From assembly GCF_001693485.1 (NCBI RefSeq), contig NZ_MAXC01000023.1, positions 248,001-312,000 of the forward strand: 64,000 nt of DNA. Reading direction: 5' to 3'. Positions 44,607 to 53,953 of this stretch are shown here, in pieces. The position numbers and the translations under genes were made by a program. Source of the stretch: Bradyrhizobium sp. LMTR 3 (GTDB taxonomy: Bacteria > Pseudomonadota > Alphaproteobacteria > Rhizobiales > Xanthobacteraceae). The notes beneath the pieces are model-generated. The model was not told where the DNA came from and did no database searches. It worked only from the letters and a program-made list of their open reading frames with translations. Within the stretch, counting starts at the first letter, position 1. The number at the start of each line of letters is the position of its first letter.

Positions 44607-45176
44607 TCACATTGGCCGGACTTCGACCACGTCGGGCACGAAATGCCTCAACAGATTCTGGATGCCGTGCTGCAACGTCGCCGTCGAGGACGGACAGCCG
44701 GCGCAGGAGCCCTTCATGTTGAGATAGACCACGCCATCCTTGAAGCCGCGGAAGGTGATGTCGCCGCCGTCATTGGCGACCGCAGGGCGCACCCGCGTCT
44801 CGATCAGGTCCTTGATGGTCGCCACCGTGTCGGCGTCGGCCTCGTTGAAGAACTCGCCTTCCTCGTCCATCGCCTCGTCATTGCCGACGGTGCCGTCCGC
44901 CAGCAGCGGCGCGCCGGACATGTAGTGCTCCATGATGGCGCCGAGGATCGCGGGTTTGAGGTGCTGCCAGTCGCCGTCCGCCTTGGTCACGGTGACGAAA
45001 TCGTAGCCGTAAAACACGCCGGAAACGCCTGATACGCCGAACAGTCGCTCCGCAAGCGGCGAACGGGCGGCGGCTTCGCGGCTTGCGAATTCCATCGTGC
45101 CGGTGTCGAGCACGGTGCGGCCAGGTATGAATTTCAGGGTGGCGGGATTGGGCGTGGCTTCGGTCTGAATGAACAT
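44607..45176 (-). CDS. NifU-like iron-sulfur cluster scaffold/carrier (Nfu)
   Basis: 189 residues: an N-terminal Nfu_N domain (1-90, MFIQTEATPNPATLKFIPG) and a C-terminal NifU domain (about 105-185) with the cluster-binding CxxC in GSCAGCPSS. It carries and delivers [4Fe-4S] clusters to apoproteins in the cytoplasm. The ATG at 45176 has a GGAG site upstream and gives the family N-terminus. Not the nitrogenase NifU, which has extra domains. Confidence 0.94.
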   Translation of the reverse strand: MFIQTEATPNPATLKFIPGRTVLDTGTMEFASREAAARSPLAERLFGVSGVSGVFYGYDFVTVTKADGDWQHLKPAILGAIMEHYMSGAPLLADGTVGNDEAMDEEGEFFNEADADTVATIKDLIETRVRPAVANDGGDITFRGFKDGVVYLNMKGSCAGCPSSTATLQHGIQNLLRHFVPDVVEVRPM

Positions 45177-45291
45177 TGGTTTTCTCCGGCGTCGCCGGTT
45201 CAAGGCCGGCGCGTGGGTGTCCCATAGCAGATGGCGACCGCCGGCGCACGGTCAAGGGGAGAAATCAGAAATTCTTTAACCAGATCAAGCC

Positions 45292-45786
45292 CTAAGACAG
45301 CCCGTCGATCTCGGAATCGCTGAGATCGCCGGGGACGATGACGACCGGAATCGGGAACGAGCCGGCGGCCTGGGCCATCATGCTGATCAGCGGCCCCGGC
45401 CCCTCGGGACCCGGATTGGCCGCCAGCACCAGCATCGAAATATCGACGTCCTTGTCGATCACGTCGAGGATCTGGGTGGTGGGATCGCCCTCGCGAATCA
45501 CCCGTTCGGGCGTGATCGCGGCGATACCGTTGGCGCGGCCGGAGGCGCGGTCGAGCGCCTCGTTGGCGGCGTCCTCGGCCTCGGCGCGCATCAGGTCGGC
45601 GACACCCAGCCATTGCTGGTTCTGGTCTTCGATCGCGATGATTCGCAGCATCACCACGCCGCCGCCGACGCGCACGGCCCAGCGGCTGGCGTAATATACC
45701 GCGCGGTCCCATTCCGCAGTGTCGTCAACGATGACAAGGCATTTCGGTTTGTGACCCGTCTCGTAGCTTCGTCGCTGGGTGGTCAT
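45292..45786 (-). CDS. Universal stress protein family (UspA)
   Basis: 164 residues with the Rossmann-like Usp fold: CLVIVDDTAEWDRAVYYASRWAV, the LVLAANPGPEGPGPL segment and a final hydrophobic strand FPIPVVIVPGDL. The ATP-loop of ATP-binding Usps (G-x2-G-x9-G-S) is only weakly visible. These small cytoplasmic proteins help survival under stress, with no known catalytic role. The start is ATG 45786, with a CGGGAC site upstream. Confidence 0.86.
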   Translation of the reverse strand: MTTQRRSYETGHKPKCLVIVDDTAEWDRAVYYASRWAVRVGGGVVMLRIIAIEDQNQQWLGVADLMRAEAEDAANEALDRASGRANGIAAITPERVIREGDPTTQILDVIDKDVDISMLVLAANPGPEGPGPLISMMAQAAGSFPIPVVIVPGDLSDSEIDGLS

Positions 45787-45879
45787 GCATGTCCCGGTGC
45801 TGCGCCAAACCGCCGCATGCTGCCACGGCGCAGCCGCCTTCGACAAGCGGCGACGCTGTTGCAACGCAGTGCGAGCCAT

Positions 45880-46003
45880 AGCGTTTTCGAGCGAAGCATG
45901 CCCTCGGACTTGATCCGGGGGTGGGTACCGGTTCGCATAGCAATCAAGTTTACGCAGATTGCGTAGACTTATCTGCGCAGAAAACGCGTCAAAACAAGAA
46001 TCT
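45880..46003. repeat. Composite dispersed repeat downstream of trpS
   Basis: The segment begins GCGTTTTCGAGCGAAG, includes GGTACCGGTTCGC and ends GAAAACGCGTCAAAACAAGA. Sequences combining TTTTCGAGCGAAG, ACCGGTTCGC and AAAACGCGTCAAAACAA are recurring intergenic repeats in Bradyrhizobium genomes. In this copy an extra segment with ACGCAGATTGCGTAGA is inserted. It abuts the trpS stop codon. Confidence 0.55.
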
Positions 46004-47056
46004 CTAGCTCTTTCGGATGAAACCGACGATGTCCCGTGTCGCCCGCATGGTTTCGTCGGCAAGGACGCGCGCGCGGTCGGCGCCATCGACCAGAATCTTG
46101 TCGACATGGCCGGGATCGGCGACCAGCCGCTTCATCTCGGCGGCGATCGGCGAGAGTTTCGCCACGCAAAGTTCCACCAGCGCATTCTTGAAGCTGGAGA
46201 ACTGCCCGCCGCCGAATTCGCGCAGCACGTCGGATTTGCTGCGCTCGGCCAGCGCCGCATAGATGCCGACGAGATTGTCGGCCTCGGGGCGGTTCTCCAG
46301 CCCCTTTTCCTCCGACGGCAACGGTTCCGGATCGGTCTTGGCTTTCCGGATCTTCTGCGCGATCAGGTCGGCGTCGTCGGTCAGGTTGATGCGCGAGTTG
46401 TCCGATGCGTCCGACTTCGACATTTTCTTGGTGCCGTCGCGAAGCGACATCACCCGCGTTGCCGGGCCGGTGATAAAGGGCTCGGGCTGCGGAAAGAACA
46501 GGCCGTCGTTGAAACCGTGGCCGCGTATCGAATCGCCGAAATCATTGTTGAACTTCTGCGCGATGTCCCGTGAGAGCTCCAGATGCTGCTTCTGGTCCTC
46601 GCCGACCGGCACATGGGTGGCGCGGTACAGCAGAATGTCCGCCGCCATCAGCACCGGATAGTCATAGAGCCCCACGGACGCGTTCTCGCGATCCTTGCCG
46701 GCCTTCTCCTTGAACTGCGTCATGCGGCTGAGCCAGCCGACCCGCGCCACGCAGTTGAAGATCCAGGCGAGCTCGGCGTGGCCGGCGACCTGGCTCTGGT
46801 TGAACACAATGTGCTTCTTCGGATCGATGCCGGCGGCGATGAAGGCCGCGGTAACCTCGCGGGTGTTGCGGGCCAGTTCCGCCGGGCCGCCCCAGACGTC
46901 GACGCCTTGCGTGATCGCGTGCATGTCGACGACGCAATAGATGCAGTTATGGGTTTCCTGCATCTTCACGAAGTTGACGATCGCGCCGAGGTAATTGCCG
47001 AGATGCAGATTACCCGTCGGCTGGACGCCGGAAAAAACCCGTTCAACAAAAGCCAT
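46004..47056 (-). CDS. trpS: Tryptophanyl-tRNA synthetase
   Basis: 350 residues. Class I synthetase that charges tRNA-Trp. The HIGH-type motif is in GVQPTGNLHLGNYLGAI (residues 10-26), and the KMSKS motif is KKMSKSDA (about 205). The ATG at 47056 has GGGGAAG upstream and gives the family N-terminus MAFVERVFSG. It is 80 bp downstream of murJ, on the same strand. Confidence 0.96.
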   Translation of the reverse strand: MAFVERVFSGVQPTGNLHLGNYLGAIVNFVKMQETHNCIYCVVDMHAITQGVDVWGGPAELARNTREVTAAFIAAGIDPKKHIVFNQSQVAGHAELAWIFNCVARVGWLSRMTQFKEKAGKDRENASVGLYDYPVLMAADILLYRATHVPVGEDQKQHLELSRDIAQKFNNDFGDSIRGHGFNDGLFFPQPEPFITGPATRVMSLRDGTKKMSKSDASDNSRINLTDDADLIAQKIRKAKTDPEPLPSEEKGLENRPEADNLVGIYAALAERSKSDVLREFGGGQFSSFKNALVELCVAKLSPIAAEMKRLVADPGHVDKILVDGADRARVLADETMRATRDIVGFIRKS

Positions 47057-47136
47057 TGTCAGCTTCCCCAAGGATCCTGTCTCGGATGCCTGTTTCGCGC
47101 CGTCGTTTGCCACGCAGGGGCTATCAGCGCAAGCTG

Positions 47137-48681
47137 CTAGCCCTTCGTTTGCCTGACGGCGTTAACCGCGTCGCGCCAGCCGATGACGCCGAAAACCCTT
47201 AAGAGCAGGCCGTAAATCGCAATTCCTGCCGAGATCACGATCAGCAGCAGGATGGCCTGCACAAGGCCGTGTGCGCCCGAGGTGAGGGAAGGCAGCGACC
47301 GCGTCGCAAGCCACAGCAACGCGCCCATCGCCAGTGCCGCCAGCGCGATGCGCGGCAGCCGCCGTTTTGCTTGCCTGTCGATCGAAAACCCGAAGGTTTT
47401 CGCGCCGCGGCGGATCAGGCTGAACGCCATGCTCCAGGCGCCAACAGCAATGGCCACCGCGATGCCGTCTGCGCCGTACCAATGGCTGAGCAGGAAGGCA
47501 GAAGCGATCGCCAGCACCACGCCTCCCAGCGCGGCGGTTAGCGGCGTCATCGTATCCTCGCGGGCGAAGAACGCCGGCGACAGCGCCTTGACCAGCACAT
47601 GCGCCGGCAACGCCAGCGTCAGCCACATCAGCGCGCGGGCGGTGGCTTTGGTGTCATCGGCGGTGAACGCGCCATGCTCGAACAACAGCCGCACGATCGG
47701 CGCAGCTAACGCGATCAGGCCGAGCGTTGCCGGCAGTGCGAGGCCAACCGCGAGTTCGAGGCCGCGCGATTCGGCGTGAGCAACGGCAGCGCGGTTCTCA
47801 GCCCGCACCGCGCGCGTCAGTTCCGGGATCAATACCGTGCCCATGGCGACGCCGACAATGCCGAGCGGCAGTTCGACCAGCCGGTTGGCGAAATAGAGCC
47901 ACGATACCGCCGACGGCGACGAGGACGCGATGATCGCGCCGGCCACGACAAGCAATTGCGGCGCGCTCGACGCCATCATGCCCGGCACAGCCTTGCCGAG
48001 AAAGCCGCGGATCTCCTTGTCGAACGAGACGCGCAAAGGTGTCGCGATGTTCTCGCCACGGCGCAGCACCAGCACGGAGAGTTGCAACAGCCCGGCGATG
48101 CCCACGGTTGCGGCGACGATCTGCGCGGCCCGCGTGGCATCCGGCTGCACGACCAGCAGCGCTGCCATCACCGCGATCAGCGCGATGTTGAACAGCAGCG
48201 GCGAAAACGCCGTCAGCGCAAATCGCCCCTGTGCGTTCAGTAGTGCCATCATCACCGTCACCGGACCGGCAAAGGCGAGGTAGGGCAGCATCAGCCGCGC
48301 ATTGTCGACGGCGAGCTGCAGCGTCTCGCGACCGGCAAATCCCGGCGCCAGCACGGTGATGACGAGTGGCATGACGAGCGCCATCAATGCCGTGGCAACG
48401 ATCAATACAGCCGTAATCGTGCCGAGCACGCGCCCCGCAAACGCCGCCGCCGCTACCGCGCCATCGGTTTCACGCACACGCAGCCATGAAGGCACCAGCG
48501 CGGCGTTCAGTCCGCCCTCGGTCAGCAGCCGTCTGATGACATTGACCAGTTGGAACGCGGCCAGAAACGCGTCCGCCACGGCTCCCGCGCCAAGCAGCGC
48601 CGCCAGCGCGGAATCGCGCACGAAGCCGAGTAGCCGCGAGGCCAGCGTTCCCGTGGAGACCGTGAGGAAAGAGCGGATCAT
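47137..48681 (-). CDS. murJ: Lipid II flippase MurJ (MviN)
   Basis: 514 residues with fourteen or so membrane helices. MurJ moves lipid II across the inner membrane for peptidoglycan synthesis. Family signatures: TVSTGTLASRLLGFVRDSALAALLG at the N-terminus, FVNVIRRLLTEGG-type (QLVNVIRRLLTEGGLNAALVP) in the second helix, and AREDTMTPLTAALGGVVL. The ATG at 48681 is at the divergent boundary with a PfkB kinase gene. Confidence 0.95.
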   Translation of the reverse strand: MIRSFLTVSTGTLASRLLGFVRDSALAALLGAGAVADAFLAAFQLVNVIRRLLTEGGLNAALVPSWLRVRETDGAVAAAAFAGRVLGTITAVLIVATALMALVMPLVITVLAPGFAGRETLQLAVDNARLMLPYLAFAGPVTVMMALLNAQGRFALTAFSPLLFNIALIAVMAALLVVQPDATRAAQIVAATVGIAGLLQLSVLVLRRGENIATPLRVSFDKEIRGFLGKAVPGMMASSAPQLLVVAGAIIASSSPSAVSWLYFANRLVELPLGIVGVAMGTVLIPELTRAVRAENRAAVAHAESRGLELAVGLALPATLGLIALAAPIVRLLFEHGAFTADDTKATARALMWLTLALPAHVLVKALSPAFFAREDTMTPLTAALGGVVLAIASAFLLSHWYGADGIAVAIAVGAWSMAFSLIRRGAKTFGFSIDRQAKRRLPRIALAALAMGALLWLATRSLPSLTSGAHGLVQAILLLIVISAGIAIYGLLLRVFGVIGWRDAVNAVRQTKG

Positions 48682-48792
48682 GGAGGCTGTATAGCAGCAG
48701 CTTCACTTGCTGGCGCTACGCCGATCTGGTAGGCCGCAGCCTTCTTAGCCGTGCTCGGCTTCTTCGCGCAACGCCGTAAACAGGACGGATGA

Positions 48793-49794
48793 ATGACTGA
48801 CGCAAAATACGACGTTCTCGCTATCGGCAATGCGATTTTCGACGTCTTCGCGCAAACCGATGAGAAATTTCTGGCCGATCACGGCATGACCAAGGGCGGC
48901 ATGGCGCTGATCGACGAGGCCCGCGCGGCGTCGATCTACCGCGACATGGGCCCGGCGACGGAGGTGTCCGGCGGGTCGGCCGCCAACACCATTGTCGGCG
49001 TCGCCAATTTCGGCGCCCGTGCCGCCTATGTCGGCAAGGTCAAGAGCGACCAGATCGGCGGCCTCTACACCCACGACATCCGCGCCGCCGGCGTCGCCTT
49101 CGAGACCAGGGCGGCTGAAGCCGGCCCCGCCACCGGCTGCTCCTACATTCTGGTGACGCCGGACGGCGAGCGCACCATGAACACCTATCTCGGCGCGGCG
49201 CAGGACCTGAGGCCGGCCGATATCGACGAGGCGCAGATTGCGGCATCGCGGATCGTCTATCTCGAAGGCTATCTCTGGGATCCCCAAAACGCCAAGGAAG
49301 CCTTCGTCAAGGCAGCTAGCATCGCCCATGGCGCCGGCCGACAGGTGGCGCTCACGCTGTCGGACTCATTCTGCGTCGATCGCTACCGCGACGAATTTCT
49401 CGATCTGATGCGCAAAGGCACGGTCGATCTCGTCTTCGCCAACGAGACCGAACTGCATTCGCTGTATCAGACCTCGGATTTCGAGGGTGCGCTGAAGCAG
49501 CTCCGCGCGGATACAAAACTCGCCGTCGTCACCCGCAGCGAGAAGGGCTGCGTCGTGGTGTCGTCCGATGGCGTTGTCGCGGCGCCGGCGTTCCCGATCG
49601 AAAAGCTCGTCGACACCACCGGCGCCGGCGACCTCTTCGCCGCCGGTTTCCTGTTTGGGCTGGTGCGCAACGCCGGTCATGAAAATGCCGGGCGCCTCGG
49701 CGCGCTGGCAGCCGCCGAAGTGATCCAGCACATCGGCGCGCGGCCACAGGTGTCGCTGCAGGATCTGGCGAAGCAGAACGGGTTGGCGGTGTAG
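48793..49794 (+). CDS. PfkB-family carbohydrate/nucleoside kinase (adenosine kinase-like)
   Basis: 333 residues. The ribokinase/PfkB fold is shown by YDVLAIGNAIFDVF, GGSAANTIVGVANFGARAAYVGKV and the C-terminal catalytic signature VDTTGAGDLFAAGFLFG with its catalytic Asp. By sequence it is close to the adenosine kinase-like subgroup of alphaproteobacteria, but substrate (adenosine, ribose, fructose) is not certain. ATG at 48793, AGGACGG upstream. Divergent from murJ. Confidence 0.9.
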   Translation: MTDAKYDVLAIGNAIFDVFAQTDEKFLADHGMTKGGMALIDEARAASIYRDMGPATEVSGGSAANTIVGVANFGARAAYVGKVKSDQIGGLYTHDIRAAGVAFETRAAEAGPATGCSYILVTPDGERTMNTYLGAAQDLRPADIDEAQIAASRIVYLEGYLWDPQNAKEAFVKAASIAHGAGRQVALTLSDSFCVDRYRDEFLDLMRKGTVDLVFANETELHSLYQTSDFEGALKQLRADTKLAVVTRSEKGCVVVSSDGVVAAPAFPIEKLVDTTGAGDLFAAGFLFGLVRNAGHENAGRLGALAAAEVIQHIGARPQVSLQDLAKQNGLAV

Positions 49795-49824
49795 GGCGCG
49801 GTCTATCGGCTTAGGGGTTTAAAA

Positions 49825-50106
49825 ATGGGCCGATTGATTTTAACGGTTGCTTTTGGCGTTCTTCTCACAGCCGGTGCGGAGGCATCCTGTGTCTGCCGCT
49901 GCGTCGACGGTCAAATGCAGCCGCTGTGTAGTAGCTCGATTGATTTGCCGCCGATCTGTCCAATGACAACGTGTGCACTGACGCCGCCATCGATCGCGCC
50001 GATACAACCAGCGCAACTGCCGCCCATCGGCACCTCGCAATGCTCCCAACGCCAAGTTCTCAACCCGGCCACCCGGCAATATGAGTGGCGCAGCATCTGC
50101 AATTAG
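49825..50106 (+). CDS. Small secreted cysteine-rich protein, hypothetical
   Basis: 93 residues: a signal peptide (1-20, LILTVAFGVLLTAGAEA) and a mature part with seven cysteines (CVCRCVDG, PLCSS, PICPMTTC, SQCSQRQV, SICN, with an eighth possible), rich in Pro and Gln. The spacing does not match any family I can name. The ATG at 49825 follows TAGGGG and the gene starts 31 bp after the kinase stop, so the two may be cotranscribed. Function unknown. Confidence 0.65.
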   Translation: MGRLILTVAFGVLLTAGAEASCVCRCVDGQMQPLCSSSIDLPPICPMTTCALTPPSIAPIQPAQLPPIGTSQCSQRQVLNPATRQYEWRSICN

Positions 50107-50131
50107 GCTGAAGCTCTCAGCAAGCCGCGGC

Positions 50132-50163
50132 GTACTGGATGCCCCGCATGCGCGGGGCATGAC
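50132..50163. repeat. Short palindromic repeat, TACTGGATGCCCCGC family
   Basis: TACTGGATGCCCCGCATGCG followed by CGGGGCATGAC forms a compact hairpin. It is a half copy of the type at 5648-5748, between convergent genes, and could serve as a terminator. Confidence 0.65.
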
Positions 50164-50224
50164 GGCCGTGGATGAGGAGAGGGCGTGCCGCGCGACGAAG
50201 CGTAGCCGCCCTCTTTCATCTTTT

Positions 50225-51418
50225 CTACGCCGCGCGTTGGCCGCTGCCGGCGTCGAGCCCGGCGTACACCCCGCGCTCAAACCCCGCAAAGGCCTCCAGG
50301 CATTTTGCATCGGCGAATGGCAACAACTGCATCAGGATGACGCCGGAAACGTCGCGCGCCGGGTCGATCCAGAAATAGGTGTTGGCGAGACCGGCCCAGG
50401 CCAGGCTGCCGGCGCTGCGTCCCTCGGCCGTCGGGGCGGTGTTGATCATGAAGGAGAGGCCCCACTTCTTGACGATATCAGGATAGAGATCGACGTCGTT
50501 GGTGTAGATCGGCGCCACCGTCACCATCTTGACCATGGTGAGCTCGCCGATGTGGTTCTGGCTCATCAGCGCGATGGTCTCGGGCTTGAGCACCTCGTTG
50601 CCGTTGCCGCGGCCCTTGTTGAGGATCATCTGGGTGAACTTGATGTAGTCGGCCGCGGTGCCGTAGAGGCCGCCGCCGCCCATGTGGAATTCCGGCTCCT
50701 GTTCCAGCTCGAACGGGATCGGCGCCAGCGAGCCATCCGGGCCGCGGGCATGCATGCCGACCAGCCGCTGGCGCATCGAATCGGTGATCTTGAAAGCGGT
50801 GTCGTTCATGCCGAGCGGGGTGAACATGTGGTCGCGCAAATAAGCATCGAGCCGCTTGCCGCTCACCGCTTCCACCGCCTTGCCGACGAAATCGATACTG
50901 GTGCCGTATTCCCAGCGCGTGCCGGGCTCGCTCATGATCGGCGTCTTCAGCGCGGCGTTCTGGCAGGTGGTGATAGCCGGGGTTCCGGTCTTGTCGAGAT
51001 ACGTCGCGCACACTTCGCTCCACATGTTGTAGGCGAAGCCGGCGGTGTGGGTCATCAGATGGCGTAGCGTGATCGGCTTCGTCGCGGGGCGCAGCTTCGG
51101 CTCGCCATTGGCGTCGAAACCTTCCAGCACTTGCGGGCTGGCGAGGTCAGGCAGCACTTTTCCGATCGGCTCGTCGAGCGAGAGCTTGCCTTGCTCCACG
51201 AGCTGCATGCCGGCCGCGGTCGTAATCGCCTTGGTCATCGAGGCGATCCAGAACACGCTGTCGGCGGTCATGACGTCGTCCTTGGAAAGGTCGCGTTGGC
51301 CGAACGCGCCCTGGTAGATCACCTCATTGCTGGTGGCCGCCATCGCGACCACGCCGGGAATTTCCTTCACCTCGCATTTCTGACGAAGAATCTGATCGAT
51401 CTCGGCCTTGCTTTGCAT
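50225..51418 (-). CDS. Serine hydrolase of the beta-lactamase/EstB (class C-like) family
   Basis: 397 residues. The nucleophile motif S-x-x-K is Ser60-Met-Thr-Lys63 (WIASMTKAIT), the second element YGTS is in WEYGTSIDFVG, and LRHLMTHTAGFAY is the usual helix. There is no signal peptide, so it is likely a cytoplasmic esterase rather than a true beta-lactamase. Substrate unknown. The ATG at 51418 has GGGAGGTGACCC upstream, an excellent ribosome binding site. Confidence 0.9.
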   Translation of the reverse strand: MQSKAEIDQILRQKCEVKEIPGVVAMAATSNEVIYQGAFGQRDLSKDDVMTADSVFWIASMTKAITTAAGMQLVEQGKLSLDEPIGKVLPDLASPQVLEGFDANGEPKLRPATKPITLRHLMTHTAGFAYNMWSEVCATYLDKTGTPAITTCQNAALKTPIMSEPGTRWEYGTSIDFVGKAVEAVSGKRLDAYLRDHMFTPLGMNDTAFKITDSMRQRLVGMHARGPDGSLAPIPFELEQEPEFHMGGGGLYGTAADYIKFTQMILNKGRGNGNEVLKPETIALMSQNHIGELTMVKMVTVAPIYTNDVDLYPDIVKKWGLSFMINTAPTAEGRSAGSLAWAGLANTYFWIDPARDVSGVILMQLLPFADAKCLEAFAGFERGVYAGLDAGSGQRAA

Positions 51419-51773
51419 GGGTCACCTCCCGCTGTTTTTTATGGAGTGGAACGATCTTCCTCCCGGCCGCGTGATCCCGCAAGCGCTCGGCGGAGGCGGC
51501 CGCCGATGTCGCGATCTCGTGATAAGTAAAGGGGGAGGCAGTAGCCGCGCCGGGCTGGCGGCACAAAATGGCAACACATCGCCGCATTCTGCCGGGCGCG
51601 CAGGGCAATGGCGGTGACCGGCTTAACCATCCACGATAACGTGATTTCGGTAGCGATTCCCGTCGCCGACCTTTTTCAGTAAAGCGTTCAGATTCCAGCA
51701 TAAACGCAAGCGTGTTGGCTGGGTCAAATTAACCAAAATGGTTGTCATTTTTCTGCTTGTGCAAAGGTGCGCA
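51419..51773. other. Intergenic region between the EstB-like hydrolase and a hypothetical gene
   Basis: 355 bp, divergent promoters. It contains a small inverted repeat AACCA-AAA-TGGTT at 51731-51743 and nothing that looks coding. Confidence 0.5.
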
Positions 51774-52094
51774 ATGATTTCGACATGGAGTGAATGGAAG
51801 CGTTACCCCCGTCCCGGGCGTGGCGAAAATATCGAGGCGCCGATCTCGCCCGGCATTTATGAAGTGCGCTACGCCGGTACCGGTGCGCTGCACTCGTTTG
51901 AGGCGGTCGATAACGTCGCCCAGGCGCTGGCGCTTTTGCCGGTCGGTTCCAAGTCCTGGTTCAGCCGCCGCGACCCCGCCAAACTGCCCGACCTCGAATA
52001 TCGGACCTGCGCGACCTCTACGAAAGCCGACGCCAAGGCCGCCGCGCAGCGCATGATTGGCCGCCGCGAGACGTATATGAGCGGGGCGGCGTAA
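51774..52094 (+). CDS. Conserved hypothetical protein, about 106 residues
   Basis: 106 residues from the ATG at 51774, which has AAAGGTGCGC directly upstream; a start at 51738 would add 12 hydrophobic residues with no ribosome binding site. The sequence is soluble: STWSEWKRYPRPGRGENIEAPISPGIYEVR, a small beta-rich start, then an Ala-rich helix at the C-terminus (TKADAKAAAQRMIGRR). I recognise it as a small conserved alphaproteobacterial type, but function is unknown. Confidence 0.65.
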   Translation: MISTWSEWKRYPRPGRGENIEAPISPGIYEVRYAGTGALHSFEAVDNVAQALALLPVGSKSWFSRRDPAKLPDLEYRTCATSTKADAKAAAQRMIGRRETYMSGAA

Positions 52095-52103
52095 GGAGTG
52101 ATC

Positions 52104-52178
52104 GTCATTCCGGGGCGCGAAGCGAACCCGGAATCTCGAGATTCCGGGTCTGGTCCTTCGGACCATCCCGGAATGACG
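52104..52178. repeat. Palindromic repeat, CGTCATTCCGGGGCGCGAAG family, copy 2
   Basis: Begins CGTCATTCCGGGGCGCG and ends CCATCCCGGAATGACG, with the central GGAATCTCGAGATTCC. Longer-range pairing forms a strong hairpin. Same family as 39884-39980. Confidence 0.8.
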
Positions 52179-52294
52179 GTGGCCCCATCGCCCTCAACAT
52201 TGCTTGAAGCAGACCCGCGTCTGCCGCCGGTGCATCGCCGCGGATATCGGCCTATACTCGGACCAATCCTTCAAGAAAATCCGAGGAGTACGCC

Positions 52295-53788
52295 ATGAAC
52301 CCGCCCGTCGCCGCTCGCGCCAAATCCGCCCAGCCCTCGCTGCATGACCGCCTGAAAGATTCCTCGCTGCTGCGCGACCGCTGCTACATCGACGGCGCCT
52401 GGGTCGGCACGCCGTCGCGCCCGGTCACCAATCCGGTCAACGGTGTCGAACTCGCAAAAGTCCCGGCGTTCAGCACGGCCGAAGCCACCCAAGCGGTCGA
52501 AGCCGCCGAGCGTGCATTCCCCGCCTGGGCCAAGCTCACCGCCAAACAACGCTCCAACATTTTGCGAAAGTGGTTCGAGCTGATCGCGGCGAACCGCGAG
52601 GATCTCGCGCTGATACTCACGTCGGAACAAGGCAAGCCGCTGGCGGAAGCGCTCGGTGAAGTCGATATCGGTGGCGCCTATGTCGAATTCTTCGCGGAAG
52701 AAGCCCGCCGCGTCTACGGCGAAACCATTCCGACCCAGCGGCCGGATGCACGGCTACTCGCCATCAAGCAGCCGATCGGCGTCTGCGGCGCGATCACGCC
52801 GTGGAATTTCCCGTGCTCGATGATCACGCGGAAAGTCTCGCCGGCGCTCGCTGCCGGCTGCACCGTGGTGCTCAAGCCCGCCAATGAAACCCCGCTGACC
52901 GCGCTGGCGCTGGTCGCGCTTGCCGAAAAGGCCGGCGTGCCGAAGGGCGTGTTCAACATCCTGACCGGCAATTCGTCCGCGATCGGAAAGGTGCTGTGCG
53001 AGCATCCCGCGGTGCGGTTCGTCGGCTTCACCGGCTCGACCGAAGTCGGCAAGATCCTCTATCAGCAGGCTTCAGTGGGCGTGAAGAAACTCGGCCTCGA
53101 GCTCGGCGGCAATGCTCCCTTCATCGTGTTCGATGATGCCGATATCGATGCGGCGGTCGAAGGCGCCATGATCTCGAAATACCGCAACATGGGCCAGACC
53201 TGCGTCTGCGCCAACCGCATCTACGCCCAGGACAAGATCTACGACGCGTTCGTCGAGAAGCTTTCCAAGAAGGTCGCGGCGATGAAGATCGGCGACGGCA
53301 CGGAGCAAGGCGTGGTGCAGGGCCCCCTGATCAACATGGACGCGGTGCTCAAGGTCGAGAAGCACATCGAGAACGCGGTAAAGGGCGGCGCCAAGATCGT
53401 CACCGGCGGCAAGCGCCATGCGCTCGGCGGCAGCTTCTTCGAGCCGACGGTGCTGTCAAATGTGAAGCCGGATGCGCTGGTCGCGCATGAAGAAACCTTT
53501 GGGCCGCTGGCGCCGGTGTTCCGCTTCAAGGACGAGGCCGACGTGATCGCGATGTGCAACGCCTCGCCGTTCGGCCTCGCCTCCTACTTCTATTCCCGCG
53601 ATCTCGGCCGCGTCTGGCGCGTCGCCGAAGCGCTGGAATCAGGCATGGTCGGCGTCAACACCGGCCTGATCACGACCGAAGTGGCGCCGTTCGGCGGCGT
53701 CAAGGAAAGCGGCCTCGGCCGTGAAGGCTCGCATCACGGCATGGAAGAGTATGTCGAGATCAAATACGTGATGATGGCCGGGGTGTAG
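52295..53788 (+). CDS. gabD: NAD(P)-dependent succinate-semialdehyde dehydrogenase
   Basis: 497 residues of the aldehyde dehydrogenase family. It oxidises succinate semialdehyde to succinate in the GABA shunt. The catalytic residues are Cys303 (GQTCVCANRIY) and Glu269 (GLELGGNAPF); Asn171 in ITPWNFPCSMITRK and GFTGSTEVGK complete the set. The GQTCVCANR motif is typical of SSADH. ATG at 52295, GAGGAGTACGCC upstream. Closely related glutarate semialdehyde activity is possible. Confidence 0.93.
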   Translation: MNPPVAARAKSAQPSLHDRLKDSSLLRDRCYIDGAWVGTPSRPVTNPVNGVELAKVPAFSTAEATQAVEAAERAFPAWAKLTAKQRSNILRKWFELIAANREDLALILTSEQGKPLAEALGEVDIGGAYVEFFAEEARRVYGETIPTQRPDARLLAIKQPIGVCGAITPWNFPCSMITRKVSPALAAGCTVVLKPANETPLTALALVALAEKAGVPKGVFNILTGNSSAIGKVLCEHPAVRFVGFTGSTEVGKILYQQASVGVKKLGLELGGNAPFIVFDDADIDAAVEGAMISKYRNMGQTCVCANRIYAQDKIYDAFVEKLSKKVAAMKIGDGTEQGVVQGPLINMDAVLKVEKHIENAVKGGAKIVTGGKRHALGGSFFEPTVLSNVKPDALVAHEETFGPLAPVFRFKDEADVIAMCNASPFGLASYFYSRDLGRVWRVAEALESGMVGVNTGLITTEVAPFGGVKESGLGREGSHHGMEEYVEIKYVMMAGV

Positions 53789-53807
53789 TAGCGGTCGTCC
53801 GGGTTTC

Positions 53808-53889
53808 GTAGGGTGGGCAAAAGCGAAGCGTGCCCACCATTCTCGATTGCGCCAGGTGTGGTGGGCACGCTGCGCTTTGCCTACCCTAC
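53808..53889. repeat. Palindromic repeat, GTAGGGTGGGCAAAG family, copy 3
   Basis: Begins GTAGGGTGGGCAAAAGCGAAG and ends GCGCTTTGCCTACCCTAC, inner CGTGCCCACCATT/GGTGGGCACGC. A short relative of the 832-982 element (TTATGGGTCTCTGCGTTCGC) follows at about 53917-53947. Lies between convergent genes. Confidence 0.8.
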
Positions 53890-53953
53890 AATCAACTGTA
53901 ACAACAGACATCAGAGGTTATGGGTCTCTGCGTTCGCAGGGACGACAACTCCA

